Of a DNA stretch of 64,000 nucleotides, positions 46,558-56,950 are shown one piece after another. How positions within the stretch are numbered: position 1 is the first letter of the stretch; each line of letters begins with the position of its first letter. The notes beneath the pieces were generated by a model. The model saw only the letters and a list, made by a program, of their open reading frames with translations, made no database searches and was not told where the DNA came from. Source of the stretch: Eutreptiella sp. 'Long Island Sound 2002' (lineage: Eukaryota > Euglenozoa > Euglenophyceae > Eutreptiales > Eutreptiaceae); assembly GCA_964036045.1 (NCBI GenBank), contig OZ038378.1, positions 165,516,549 to 165,580,548 of the forward strand. The letters run 5' to 3'. A program made the position numbers and the translations under genes.

Positions 46558-46806
46558 GCTAACCTCGCCCCTGATGCACCCCTGACGCGCCCCTAACTCC
46601 TCCTTGACGCCCTCTTGACGTTTTCCAGATGCCTCTCTGACGCACCCCTGATGCACCCTAACGCAGCCCATACGCTTTTTGAGACAAGAGCCTTGACGCC
46701 CCCTGGCGCATGGTTACTCTATTCCTGACGCCACCCTGACGCCCTCCTGGTGCTTCCCTGACGACCTCCTGATGCCTCCCTGACGCCCCCATAACGCCCC
46801 CATGAC
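46558..46806 (+). repeat. TGACGCC minisatellite, copy 1
   Basis: Degenerate tandem array of 11-13-bp units around CCCTGACGCCC/CCTGATGCACC. Most of it, including the phrase ATACGCTTTTT, AGACAAGAGCCTTGACGCC, is repeated at 49900-50152. Confidence 0.85.
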
Positions 46807-46884
46807 AGGACAATTACGCAAAACCCGAATCTAATGCATAATCATATTTTGACGTAATATCCCCTGTACAAGAAGCTATAGCAC

Positions 46885-47027
46885 AGGGTCACTGTGAAAA
46901 TTGGCAACCAGGTTTACAAGGCACTCTTAGACACTGGAGCCACGTTGTCTATCGTGGCCAGCAGACTACTGAAACCAGCCAAGATCCGGAAAACCAAAAC
47001 AAAGCAACTCACAAGGACCACAGATTT
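46885..47027 (+). pseudogene. Retropepsin fragment of a retrotransposon (active-site Asp present)
   Basis: Reads VTVKIGNQVYKALLDTGATL, then SIVASRLLKPAKIRKTKT, a retroviral-type aspartic protease start with the DTGA triad. It is interrupted after about 40 codons by the insertion at 47028-47352. A second copy is at 50234. Both follow the same minisatellite and the phrase ACGCAAAACCCGAATCTAAT. Confidence 0.65.
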
Positions 47028-47372
47028 GTTTTTTTGATCGACAACACAATACTGGCACACAACCCGACAAGCACGACAGACGATATACCTCATACGGAAA
47101 CGGCCACGAGAACATTGGGACCCCACCTTGTGGGAAGTCCCATTGCAGCCTCTACCGAAACGCCACAAAACGCACTGGGATCCAAACGAGTGGGAAATAC
47201 CAATGACATGACCACTACCACCCCAACGGGAAACCATGGGGGCGCAGTCGTGAGCTGCAGCCCGTATGCACACCCTGGATTTGCCGAAATCCGTACTCTG
47301 CATTGAACTTGGCCCACAGTGGCCCATGGCACATTATGAACTGGCCTATTTGCTCACAAGGACCACAGATTT
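47008..47372 (-). mobile_element. 325-bp retroposon with 20-bp target-site duplication
   Basis: The 20-bp sequence CTCACAAGGACCACAGATTT is present at 47008-47027 and 47353-47372. The insert between begins GTTTTTTTGATCG, so read on the minus strand it ends in a short A-tail. Its interior contains a TCCCACAAGGTGGG box also found at 57060-57073, so this is a dispersed family, probably a SINE-like retroposon. It lies within the retropepsin fragment. Confidence 0.75.
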
Positions 47373-49520
47373 AGAAAAGATATTTGGAAAACTGCCCACA
47401 TGGGCACTCTCTCCTTTTCTAGTGCCATCTAGAGATGTGCACTCTTTGTTTTGGGTCCCATAGGTACTGAGGTGGCATGGCATGTGGCGCTGAGGTCACT
47501 GCCATGTCACATGGGATCATCCTACTTAGCTAGGCTGACTGGGTATTGAACCCAGAACATCTCAAAAAGAGGTACCCCAGCCCCCTAGGGTGCACACCAC
47601 TAGGATAGCTAAGCATTCATGATAAAGTATAGAAAAATTCAAAAGCTCTGAAAGGGAGCAGCGCCTCAGTCGATCAGGAAAATGGTGTTTAAGTCAAAAC
47701 AGATGGGGGGTCAAGGGTCCACACAACATCCTTGGTTTAGTGTTTGGTTTTATAGGTCAAAATGCTTTGTCTCCATTTTGGTTAGGCCAATACGAAGATA
47801 AAAATGTAGTATGCCTCTAGGCATCTCTAACACAACTAAAGCTTACCCCTAGGCATGGAAATACACTTTTTCTTACTACTCACTTCTGCGTTGAAAATGC
47901 TGTTTTTTTTATCTACTGAAATATTGTTTTTTTTTCTAGTCACTCACTTCTATGTTGCAAAATCCTGTTTTTTTTTTATCTACTGAAATATTGTTTTTTT
48001 TTCCTCTCACTCACTTCTATGTTGAAAATCCTGTTTTTTTTATGTACTGAAATTTTTTTTTTTAATGAAGTGGCCAGAGTTCCTGTTTTTTTATGGAACT
48101 TGGATTGCACCTCGGCCTTTAATGCTCCTCCATTGCTGTGCGCAACTCGCGTGAATTGGGAAAAGTGCAAAAAAAAAAGTTGCTCTCGTGTGCAAATCGT
48201 CCGACCCTACAGACTTCACTGCCCTTTGGAAGACATGCCGCTGTCGCAAGGGATGAACCAGATATTCACTTTCATCGACTCGGTGTTATTCCAGAGGAAA
48301 CAGGAGGTACTACTCTCTCTCACTCATGGTAAGCTGTAAACCCGCAGTGAAGAAGTGCAAGAAAAACATTGCTGTCACGATACTTGGCCTCTTCACACCC
48401 CCTCCCCCCTTCCCCCTGTTTTGGCGCAAGCACTCTCTCAGCACGGAATCCCTCTGACCGTCGCTTTCCCTGACTTCGGGATAGGGAAAGGGGTACCTTT
48501 ACCGGGGCAGCCCCCACAACAGTAGTTCAAAAGCGCACCAGACAAGCCGTTGCGCTGTCGGGCAGCGGTGTGGTATCCCTGCAGTATCGCATTGTACCGG
48601 CGCGGCGAGTCTGCTGCGCTCCCACGCATCAGAAGATAGAACTGCCGTGATACTTCAGAGTGGCATCACAAAATGAACCCCTAACCCTTCGCCAAGGACC
48701 ACAATGCATGTCACTAGAGCACTCAGCAGGCTGACGAATGTGACCAGCATGCGTACCTCGGCACCCCTTTGCCACTCCCCCGCCCTTGCGAATCCCCTGA
48801 GGGGGCGGGGGAACCGTCACCTGGAACATTTTTAGTTCACACAGAGTAATTGATCTTTCAGGGATTTCTGTGGTTGTCCATGGCAGTCCCATTTTTGCAT
48901 TGTGTGGTGCATCTCAGGCAATGCCTCTGTCCATGTATCATGCACATCACTCAGTGCTCTTGCAATTTCAGCCATAAATGTTAATAATGATGCCACACAC
49001 GCAGACAGTGCTACTGTCAACTGCTCCCGTGCAGGTGGCACTGTTAGAGTTGCCCAGCTCCAGGGTCCGTCAGAGTGTGGCGCTGACTACCAGACCATCA
49101 CACACGAGCGATCTGGTGGTGTGGTGACACATGATCGTGCAGCTGTTGCACGCATGTCGCTGCTTCGTGTGCGAAAGCCACAAAAACCCAACCCCATCAC
49201 TTCCCTCCGCGAACCGTGCAAAGAGGAGACAAGAGCAGTCTCTCACATCAGTTGATAGTGGCCTTCTAAGAGGGTGCTCTTGCGACGGTGCGGGCGCGGT
49301 GCAAACTGAACCACAGAAGTTCCACACACCGCGATACAAAATCCTCTGCTCTGCTTTCCCAAATTGGAACGCCACTGCGCGGTTTTAGTTCGTTGCTGCG
49401 GCGGTTCGTAACATCTGGCGGTTTCTACATGCAGCAGCTCAGAACGCCACCCAAACGAACTGCTACAAAACGAACCTTTACGCTTACGAACTATTACCAC
49501 CCCCTGTCGACACAAATAAT
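47373..49520. other. No gene recognised; T-rich tandem repeat
   Basis: Contains the T-rich repeat at 47877-48065. Frames near 48019-48339 and 49243-49515 show no domain. Short inverted sequences occur but nothing assignable. Confidence 0.4.
47877..48065 (+). repeat. T-rich tandem repeat of about 64-67 bp, three units
   Basis: Units contain CACTTCTATGTTGAAAATCC, a T8-T10 run, ATCTACTGAAATATTG and another T-run, starting at 47881, 47945 and 48012. Confidence 0.85.
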
Positions 49521-49890
49521 CCTATAAACCGGCAGCACTTAATTGGCAAAAACATTGCTAAGCCTCAGCGGCAATAATCATAGAAACACATGTATGGAAA
49601 GATCTGCTGTGTCACTATGATGAGGCAACTGGATGTGGTTTTGTCAAACTTGTCTGCATTTCATAGTGGTGCTGGCAAATTGCGAATGTCTAGGACGGCT
49701 TGTGACCATGCTCATAGCTGTGGAAACGTCACTTGTTTTTTGTGTTGACTCCATTTCCTAACTTTTCCCTCACTCCCTCCTGACGCCCATCCAAAATGTG
49801 CATAGACCCCTTGACACTCGCCTGACACTCCCATGCGGCACTCTTGACGCCTCCCTGACGCCTCCCTTACGCTTTAGTGACGTACTTGTA
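49521..49890 (+). repeat. Dispersed repeat, copy 1 (partner 56134-56513)
   Basis: About 370 bp, nearly identical to 56134-56513, from ATAAACCGGCAGCACTTAAT through GTGGAAACGTCACTTG to GACGTACTTGTAGC. It leads directly into the TGACGCC minisatellite and so is part of the same larger element. Confidence 0.88.
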
Positions 49891-50152
49891 GCCCCTAATG
49901 CACCCCCGACGTGCCCCTGATTCCTCCTTGACGCCCTCTTGGCGTTTTCCAGATGTCTCCCTGACGCACCCCTCATGCACCTTAACGCAGCCCATACGCT
50001 TTTTTAGACAAGAGCCTTGACGCCCCCTGGCGCATGGTTACTCTGTTCTTGACGCCACCCTGACGCCCTCACGACGCGCTTCTGGTACCCTCTTGACGCT
50101 TCCTTGACGACCTCCTTATGCCTCCCTGACGCCTCCTGAACGCCCCCATGAC
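49772..50152 (+). repeat. TGACGCC minisatellite, copy 2
   Basis: Same type as 46558-46806, longer. Followed by ACGCAAAACCCGAATCTAAT and then the retropepsin-containing pseudogene. Confidence 0.85.
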
Positions 50153-50211
50153 AAGGCAATTACGCAAAACCCGAATCTAATGCATAGTCATATTTTGACT
50201 TAATATTCCCT

Positions 50212-51330
50212 GTACAAGAAGCTACAGCACAGGGTCACCGTCAAATTCGGCGATCAGGTTTACAAAGCAGCCTTACACACTGGAGCCACGTTGTCTATCG
50301 TGGCCGGCAGACTGCTAAAACCAGCCAACATCCGGAAAACCAAAACAATGGCCATACGGGTTGGGGATGGCAAAACAATCCACTCCTTGGAAGGGTTTGA
50401 CGTGACAGTGTGTCTTGGCGATGAAGAGGTAACCCAACACTGCAGGGTGCTGGATACCGATACCTTTGACATTGTCATTGGCACAGATTTTCTGCGCCGA
50501 AACCCCCAGGGGAAATTGTTGTCTTTGCAACATCCCTATGCCCTACACTGCGGCTTTGGCAGTGGCCTCTTCTCTGTCCCTCTGGAGCTGTCAGGACAAA
50601 ATAAATCCGGTTTGCGTTACGTGAACCGTTCCCATCGAATTGAGAGCTATCAGCTTTTGCAACCAGTTCTTGGGAACGGAGTGGTCGCCCTGCAAGTAGA
50701 CTTGAATGAAGTTCAGGTGCAATCGTTCGCAAATAATGAAAAGCATGTGATGCAACTCTACTGTTTGCAAAACCTCAACAATGCGTATCATTTTCACTGG
50801 AGATCAATGGGGTGGTGCTATGCTAATCCCCCATTCGGGTTCTACAACCGAACACGTTTGCTGGATGCCACTATTGGACCGTATGGCTGTAGGAAGAACT
50901 GAACTTCCCGACGGCCCTATGTATGTTCGTGGAGATTCTCAGGAGACTATGCCTGCCCCTGAATGGCGTAGTTTCCTCACCATCGTCTCTGAATCCCGTA
51001 GCTGTGAGTGACCTAGACCAGGAAGTACTCAAAGAGGTGATGGCCGAAAATTGTGGCCTTACCCTACTGGATCTCAAGAAGAGGTCCGAATACCCTTTGG
51101 TCACCACTACGAGCGCTGAGAGCTACGATGAATTCGAGACTCCTGCTGTCTCCCCTGCATTGGATGATGCTGACAACCGCCTAAGCGAGATCGCCAGCGC
51201 AATACCACCGGTGAACCTGGAGATGTTGACCGTGAAACACATTTTTGTAGTTGAAAGTGTTGTTAGTTATCACGTTGTTGTTAAAATCACCCAAAATGCC
51301 CTTGTGAGGCACACCAACTCTTGGTGAAAG
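50212..51330 (+). pseudogene. Ty3-like retroelement fragment: retropepsin followed by NPPF (Dam-like methyltransferase) motif
   Basis: Frame 1 (to 50904): KFGDQVYKAALHTGATLSIV, where the catalytic Asp of DTGA is changed to His, then IVIGTDFLRRNPQG, the second conserved protease element. Some 100 residues later comes MGWCYANPPFG (NPPF codons at 50825-50836), which resembles motif IV of N6-adenine methyltransferases. The frame then shifts twice: MPLLDRMAVGRTELPDGP and PAPEWRSFLTIV (to 51011), then VAVSDLDQEVLKEVMAENCG, LTLLDLKKRSEYP (to about 51245). This order resembles Ty3-type polyproteins common in algal genomes in which a methyltransferase-like region sits between protease and reverse transcriptase. 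Inactive. Confidence 0.6.
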
Positions 51331-51674
51331 CATTCACAATCAGAGCATGATGATCTCCAAGGATCGCCGAAATCAGACTTGTTTTTTTGGAACGATGCCT
51401 TTCATATGTCCTGATGACACGAAGGAGCAGAAAATGCAAGATATGTACATAAACAATGCAAGCAAACATGTGCATGACACATATACTAAAAGATGGCATT
51501 CAAGTTATAGCAAAGAGACAAAAGAGACGACGTGCCGGCCTTGATCTTGTTGCCAAAGGGTCGTCCCAATCAGGATCCCGAGTTAGATCAGAACAAAAAC
51601 TGAACAAGGTATTGAATCTTAAGCTCCAAACATGAAAAAATAGTGATTTGTGATGACATAATGTCCTATTCCCG
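51331..51674. other. No gene recognised
   Basis: Short AT-rich stretch between the retroelement fragment and the inverted minisatellite. Confidence 0.4.
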
Positions 51675-51912
51675 TGACTCCCCCCGACGCGTGGTGCCAT
51701 TTCACCGATGCGTTTCGGATCCGCTTCAGGACGGCGTCAAGGGGGTGTCAGGAGCGCGTCAGAGGTACGTCGGGGAGGCGTCACGGGGTCAAACATATTT
51801 TGGAGGGACGTCGGGGGGGCATGAAGGGTGCGTCAAGAGGGTGTCAAGGCGGCGTTAAGAAATGGAGGCCTCAGGGAGGGGTCAGGATGCGTCAGGTTGC
51901 GTCAAGGGTGAC
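51675..51912 (-). repeat. TGACGCC minisatellite in inverted orientation
   Basis: Here the plus strand carries GGCGTCAAGGGGGTGTCA-type units, the complement of the other arrays. The array is nevertheless followed by ACGCAAAACCCGAATCTAAT in the same orientation as at 46808 and 50160. A short ATCTAATCTC tandem run follows (51935-51970). Confidence 0.8.
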
Positions 51913-51970
51913 GCAAAACCCGAATCTAATGTGTCTAATCTCATCCAATCTAATCTCATCTAATCTCATG

Positions 51971-52897
51971 TGTCATTCATACTTGTTAGGGGGCGTCTTT
52001 GCACAGCGCGGGCACAGCGCCAATTGTTACGTCCCTTATCCTGGGAACACCCCTGAAACACACCAAAATTGTCACATTAGTATGAAAAGGTGATTCTGTG
52101 TATCCACTGCACTATATTCTCGTAAAAATAGTTTCAGTGAACCTTCAAATGATAACAGGCAATACGCAGAGAAACAAACATCAGTATACTTTTAGCTTCA
52201 CCGATGGTTTGATGAAGTCCTGCTGATCCGTGTAGAGTCTCCAGCAGCGTATCTCTGACATTCCCACACTGGTTTCCATCGCCAAAGAGTGAGGCTATAG
52301 CATAAAGAACAATTATACATCACAAAAATATGGAACCAGTGGACAAAGAACACTGCAGCCGAGGATCACATTTGTTCATGCGCGGCTGATGACAATATTT
52401 CCTGCGCGGCCCGTGGGAAAGAAACAACAGGCAGTCTGAAAGCATCACGGTAATATATAGTCAGTATAGATTACAAGCAACCATCTACCAACAGAAGCAT
52501 GCATGATCCATTCAAAAGAGCATGGGGTGCAGAATTCAGGACCCTGTGACCCGTGGCAAGCATCAGACTACAAAAGAAATCCCTCGTGTACCGGCAGGGG
52601 CTGTAGGGTGCGAAATTCAAGACCCTGGGGCCCATGGCTACTGGTAGTGGAAAACAGCCAACATTTCGCACAGCACCGGTGCGCCCCCTTTGTGTGCCAG
52701 GCAAATTATACCATGGCTACACTCTCTGTCAATACTGCCAGACAACTCTTTTGTTCTAGCCTGCTGCTGCTGCTGCCTCGCAGACTCTGAAGAGAAACTG
52801 CAAATTCAAACTCTGAGCGTGACTTCCAGCATCACTCCCGCCCCCTCTCCTCTCTCCAAGTCCCCCTTCGTGTTCCTCCTCCTTGCTCTCTCTTCTG
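51971..52897. other. No gene recognised
   Basis: A pair of phrases GTGCAGAATTCAGGACCCTG (52528) and GTGCGAAATTCAAGACCCTG (52608) forms a weak 80-bp tandem duplication. The rest is unremarkable. It may hold the 3' UTR of the minus-strand glycosyltransferase. Confidence 0.4.
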
Positions 52898-53569
52898 CTA
52901 GCATGTGGTCCACTCGGGGCGTCTTCGACAACGCTGTGGACATTCCAGTGGTGACAAATACATCCCAGTAGGGACTCCCACACGAGCATCTCCGTCACGC
53001 TGCGATGGAAATGGTCGCCATTCAGTGTCATTGTACTGCCCACAGAGATACGAATCATGCGCCAAGCAGGACACATGCGGAAACAAGTGTTCCCTCAGAG
53101 CAGCTTGGTCTGAGCCTTCCTGTGTTGCAGGAGTCCAGATCAACTTTCGAAACTGCTCCAAAAGGGTCCCTGTCGGCTGTCCTCTGTAGCCCCACATCCC
53201 ACCGAGCATTTCAATAGTGTGCAGAACGTGGTCGCGCATTATGTGGCACTCATAGCTCGTGTTGTACAACCACTCAATGACAGCATCGCGATCGCGGGCA
53301 ATGAGATCATTGTCTGTGTCTCGCGACAGGAAAACATCAACTTCCTTGTCCAGAGCGGCCAAAAATATCCAACACATTTTGTTTGGTGGTATCGGAAACG
53401 GAACTTGTGTCATGTCCACAAGCTGCACATGGCGCAGATGCGAAACCACTGTGGCATTGTCTGTGTAGATGCGCAGCGCCCAGTCGCTGCCAAACAGACG
53501 CTTGACGTCCGCTGCGATTGAGGGCAGTCTACTGTAATATTTGAGATTGGACCCGTATGCCAAATGCAT
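52898..53569 (-). CDS. Glycosyltransferase-like protein (DXD, HxMRDH...GGMWG family)
   Basis: About 223 residues from the ATG at 53569. Seen: AYGSNLKYYSRLPSIAADVK, LFGSDWALRIYTDN, then VDVFLSRDTDNDLIARDRDA (DXD-type metal/nucleotide-sugar motif) and HIMRDHVLHTIEMLGGMWG. This combination marks a family of predicted nucleotide-sugar transferases frequent in microalgae and protists. Sugar and acceptor are unknown. The frame stays open to an ATG at 53674, but similarity to the family starts near LAYGSN. The start codon 53569 falls in the palindrome ATGCAT, which also holds the first ATG of the divergent plus-strand neighbour. C-terminus short and without a domain. It could also be one exon of a larger gene. 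Confidence 0.6.
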   Translation of the reverse strand: MHLAYGSNLKYYSRLPSIAADVKRLFGSDWALRIYTDNATVVSHLRHVQLVDMTQVPFPIPPNKMCWIFLAALDKEVDVFLSRDTDNDLIARDRDAVIEWLYNTSYECHIMRDHVLHTIEMLGGMWGYRGQPTGTLLEQFRKLIWTPATQEGSDQAALREHLFPHVSCLAHDSYLCGQYNDTEWRPFPSQRDGDARVGVPTGMYLSPLECPQRCRRRPEWTTC

Positions 53570-54739
53570 CAGCAAACTGGTAGAAGTTACCAGAACAAGA
53601 TGGGCATGAAGGTTTGGATATCCATGGGACTTTGCTTGGATGAGACCGCGCAAATTTATGGAAAGGGACTGCATCCCTATCAGGACAGCCTAGTTTGGGC
53701 GGCACGTTTGTGGCGTCATTTCTTCCCTGATGCTGAGCAAGTGGGATTGCTTGTCACTCTTGTCTCGGATGGCACCTCTGGTAAACATGGCAACCTTGTT
53801 GCCCAATTAAAGCAACAGAAAGTCGTCATCCGCTTCGTCCATCCTCATCCACTCCTAGGCTGCGTAACGTCTTCGCAGTTGGTCCGCAGCTACGCTTTCA
53901 AGGCAAAACAGGTTCAGAAGCATGACATCGTGGTGACAGCGGATGTTGATGCGTGGCCAACCAGTGCACGTGTTTTGCAGCCTCTTTTTGAGCATCCCTC
54001 AGTGTTAGTTTGGATATGGCAGTACCAGTACTCTTTGGAATCTGGGTCTACGTTTCCCATGTCATTTATAGGGATGGCAGCTGAATTGTGGCGCACCATT
54101 CTGAGCACCCGCACGATGGCGGAATGGTTGGCCTATTTGAACGTTTCCTCACATACCTCTGCCGAAAGGATGTGGTATACAGACCAACGAATTGTCACCA
54201 ATGCCATTTTGCTTAACAGATTATGTTACATCAGCCGCCAGATCTCAGAGGTCGTTCCTGTCCTTGCATGGAATGATCATGATGTGTGCTGGCATGGCCA
54301 AACCAAGCACCGCCATTCTGAGGATGAGCCATTCATTGATAACAAGACATGGGTGCATACACGCGTTGGCCGAGGCCCTGACTTTGTTTTGGCATTGGGA
54401 CATCTCATAGAGAAGACGAGCCTAAACAAGAGCAGCATTCAGGGTGTTGAGTACAAGAGGGAGAGAGATATAAGTGTTCCCACAAGAGCCAATCATTCAA
54501 CTACCCAGAAACGCAACACCAGTGAGGAAGCGAACTTCATCAGTCCTCGCACTCAATCCCTTTCTCAAGATGAGCTTGTGTTCTCACAGCTGCCTACACA
54601 CCAACATACTGCGAGGGGAAAAAAGATTGTGTCTGTCTCTGTTTATGATGCCAAGAGCAGCAGCATGCAGAGCAACACACGCGCAAAGCAAGTTCCTTGC
54701 CATTCCATTTGTAGATCAGCTGGAAGAAATGGACACTGA
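53564..54739 (+). CDS. Putative GT-A-type glycosyltransferase, divergent neighbour
   Basis: 391 residues from the first ATG (53564); Met13 (53600) or Met15 (53606, MKVWISMGL) is a likelier start because it avoids overlap with the divergent gene. Seen: HPYQDSLVWAARLWRHFFPD, LVTLVSDGTSGKHGNLVAQL, then HDIVVTADVDAWPTSARVLQ, in which DVD is a DXD-like motif after a hydrophobic strand, as in GT-A enzymes that bind metal and nucleotide sugar. Further on: MSFIGMAAELWRTIL and WYTDQRIVTNAILLN. The last about 100 residues are Ser/Thr/Gln-rich without a domain. No signal peptide or membrane helix at the N-terminus. Head-to-head with the other glycosyltransferase, which suggests a shared promoter and perhaps one pathway (inference). 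Confidence 0.55.
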   Translation: MHQQTGRSYQNKMGMKVWISMGLCLDETAQIYGKGLHPYQDSLVWAARLWRHFFPDAEQVGLLVTLVSDGTSGKHGNLVAQLKQQKVVIRFVHPHPLLGCVTSSQLVRSYAFKAKQVQKHDIVVTADVDAWPTSARVLQPLFEHPSVLVWIWQYQYSLESGSTFPMSFIGMAAELWRTILSTRTMAEWLAYLNVSSHTSAERMWYTDQRIVTNAILLNRLCYISRQISEVVPVLAWNDHDVCWHGQTKHRHSEDEPFIDNKTWVHTRVGRGPDFVLALGHLIEKTSLNKSSIQGVEYKRERDISVPTRANHSTTQKRNTSEEANFISPRTQSLSQDELVFSQLPTHQHTARGKKIVSVSVYDAKSSSMQSNTRAKQVPCHSICRSAGRNGH

Positions 54740-55221
54740 TAAAAGCAGGCACGACACACGGTCCCCGGGAGCAGTAGGGGAGGAAGGCTATGTGACATTA
54801 CTGTAAGACTTTCAGCGACCTATGATCGGCGCTTTTTCCGGCCTTGGGCAGGACTTTTCAGCAGCACTTTTTCTATTGTTTTTGCACTTATTTCAGTGGA
54901 ACATCCTGTAAAATATAACTGAAATCTGTGTTATTGCGCGAGCAGCGGCAGGCAAAATGTCGCCGTCGCGGGCAATTTCTGGCGATCGGAGAATTTGATT
55001 TAAAGCGATTTTAGGCATTTTTTATATTGCTTTATTGTTTTTAAGCATAGGCGAAATGTAGGGCACTGTTCCCGCGCCGTTCCGCGGTGGTCACTGTTGA
55101 CCAAAATGGGCCACCTAATTCATTTTCTCTGATTTTCCTGATTGATTTTTACAAATCGATTCGTGGCCCATGTTGGGGCACAACACCCCCTTTTTCCATG
55201 TATAATATGGATTGGACTCGT
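54740..55221. other. AT-rich intergenic sequence
   Basis: Probable 3' UTR and flank of the plus-strand glycosyltransferase. No gene or repeat recognised. Confidence 0.4.
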
Positions 55222-55565
55222 AATCCCTGACGTCCCCCTGATGTCACCCTGACGCCTTCCTGACGAATCCCTGACGCACCCCGCACCCCCCCTGACGACC
55301 CCCTGTCGGCCCCCGGACGTCTACCTGTTGACTCCCTGACGCTCCCCTGACGGCCCCCGGACGCCCCCCTAATTGCCCCCTAACGTCTACCTGTTGACTC
55401 CCTGACGCTCCCCTGACGTCCCCCGGAAGGCCCTCTAACAGCCCCCTGGCGCCTCACTGATGCCTACCTCACGCCCCCCGCCCTGACACCTACCTGACGC
55501 CCCCCTGATGCCCTGTTGTGCCCCCCCCCGCCCTAGATGCCCCCTTGAGGCCCAACTGATGCCCA
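55222..55565 (+). repeat. TGACGCC minisatellite, copy 3
   Basis: C-rich array of CCCTGACG(T/C)CCC units; a block CTACCTGTTGACTCCCTGAC occurs twice about 60 bp apart (55322, 55387). No retroelement coding follows here. Confidence 0.85.
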
Positions 55566-55839
55566 CCATGCAAATTCATTCATTTTCCCTCATATCTTAA
55601 AGTGCAACCTTATTAAACCGAAAAACCATGATGTGGCACAATCTTAGTATTTAAATTTTGCGCATTGTGAAAAAACAAACTTCCCATCAATGAAAAACAA
55701 AAGCCGTCCTCGTTGTATTTTGTTCTTGTTTAGCTCCCATGTCGTTTCTCTACGTGGAACACATGCAATGAACAATATCACATTGCCACAAGTATTTCTT
55801 GCGTCTGCTCGTCAAGATGGCACTACAGCTTGCACTTAC

Positions 55840-56086
55840 ATGATGTTTCCGATGTGGGTATACATCCTTCGCGTTTGCCGAATTCCGGCTCAGCATTGTG
55901 AATCGTGCCGGCGAAGAAGAATGCAAGTGCCATTTCTTTGGTGTACCCACCAGCGCCAGCACAATCTTCCTCAATGTCCACTGTCAAGAACTCGCCGCCC
56001 GCTGACAAAGAGCACCAGCTTGGCAAAGAGCACCACCTTGGACGTATAGAAGTCATCAAAAGGATTCTTGATAGATTGGACCTTCT
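55840..56086 (-). CDS. Possible exon of an unknown gene, frame broken by an 18-bp duplication
   Basis: Acceptor GATTTTTAG and a perfect donor GTAAGT enclose 247 nt. The first part reads EKVQSIKNPFDDFYTSKVVL, the second (other frame) GGEFLTVDIEEDCAGAGGYT, KEMALAFFFAGTIHN. Between them is a tandem near-duplication of CCAAG(G/C)TGGTGCTCTTTG and a frame change. Either a pseudogene or two exons. Family unknown. Confidence 0.3.
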
Positions 56087-56133
56087 CTAAAAATCAACAG
56101 TAATACAGCTAAGAAACAAGCAGATAGACACAA

Positions 56134-56513
56134 ATAAATCCTATAAACCGGCAGCACTTAATTAGCCAAAAACATTGCTAAGCCTCAGCGGCAATAATCA
56201 CAGAAACACATGTATGGAAAGATCTGTTGTGTCACTATGATGAGGCAATTGGATGTGGTTTTGTCAAACTTGTCTGCATTTCATAGTGGTGCTGGCAAGG
56301 TGCGAATGCCTAGGACGGCTTGTGACCATGCTCATAGCTGTGGAAACGTCACTTGTTTTTTGTGTTGACTCCATTTCCTGACTTTTCCCTCACTCCCTCC
56401 TGACGCCCATCCAAAATGTGCATAGACCCCTTGACACTCGCCTGACACTCCCCTGCAGCACTCCTGACGCCTCCCTGGCGCCTCTTTTACGCTTCCCTGA
56501 CGTACTTGTAGCG
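56134..56513 (+). repeat. Dispersed repeat, copy 2 (partner 49521-49890) with short TGACGCC array
   Basis: See partner. Here the copy ends at GACGTACTTGTAGC and the following sequence is different, so the rest of the element is absent. Confidence 0.88.
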
Positions 56514-56618
56514 AAAGTCATCAAGCACATTCTAATTGCTGCCATGCAGTCTAAGGACGGATTTCAACCATAAGGTTGGTATCTTGGTCCTTAATCACTT
56601 GGTAATACTGATCTCATG

Positions 56619-56835
56619 TGACTCATAATATCTATCTATGCATGTCCTATAGCTGCAGGTACCATACTCATGGATTTTGCAATGGCAGCTTTCATGCATT
56701 CACAAGATTTCACAACAGCAAGTTTTCTAGCCGTTGCGAGATTTTGCCATGGTAGCTTTCCTACAATTGTCAAATTTTGCTGCGATGGCAGCTTGCGTGC
56801 GATTGCACGGACTCCCAATGGCAACATTTATGCCA
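56619..56835 (+). repeat. 34-bp minisatellite, second location
   Basis: Same leader and unit as at 40970-41175; further decayed units with GCAATGGCA/TGCCATTGC continue to about 56950. Confidence 0.75.
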
Positions 56836-56950
56836 TTGCAAGAAATTGCAATGGCATGGCACAAAACTTGTTGTCGGACATTTCGCAATGGCTGGGATGC
56901 AGCCATTTCGTGATGGTAGCTTCCCTACAATTGAGAGATTTTGGAATGGC

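Noticed and set aside
46558-56512. CRISPR or telomere-like arrays in the TGACGCC repeats
   Set aside because: Units are degenerate 11-13-bp minisatellites without spacers and occur internally with retroelement flanks.
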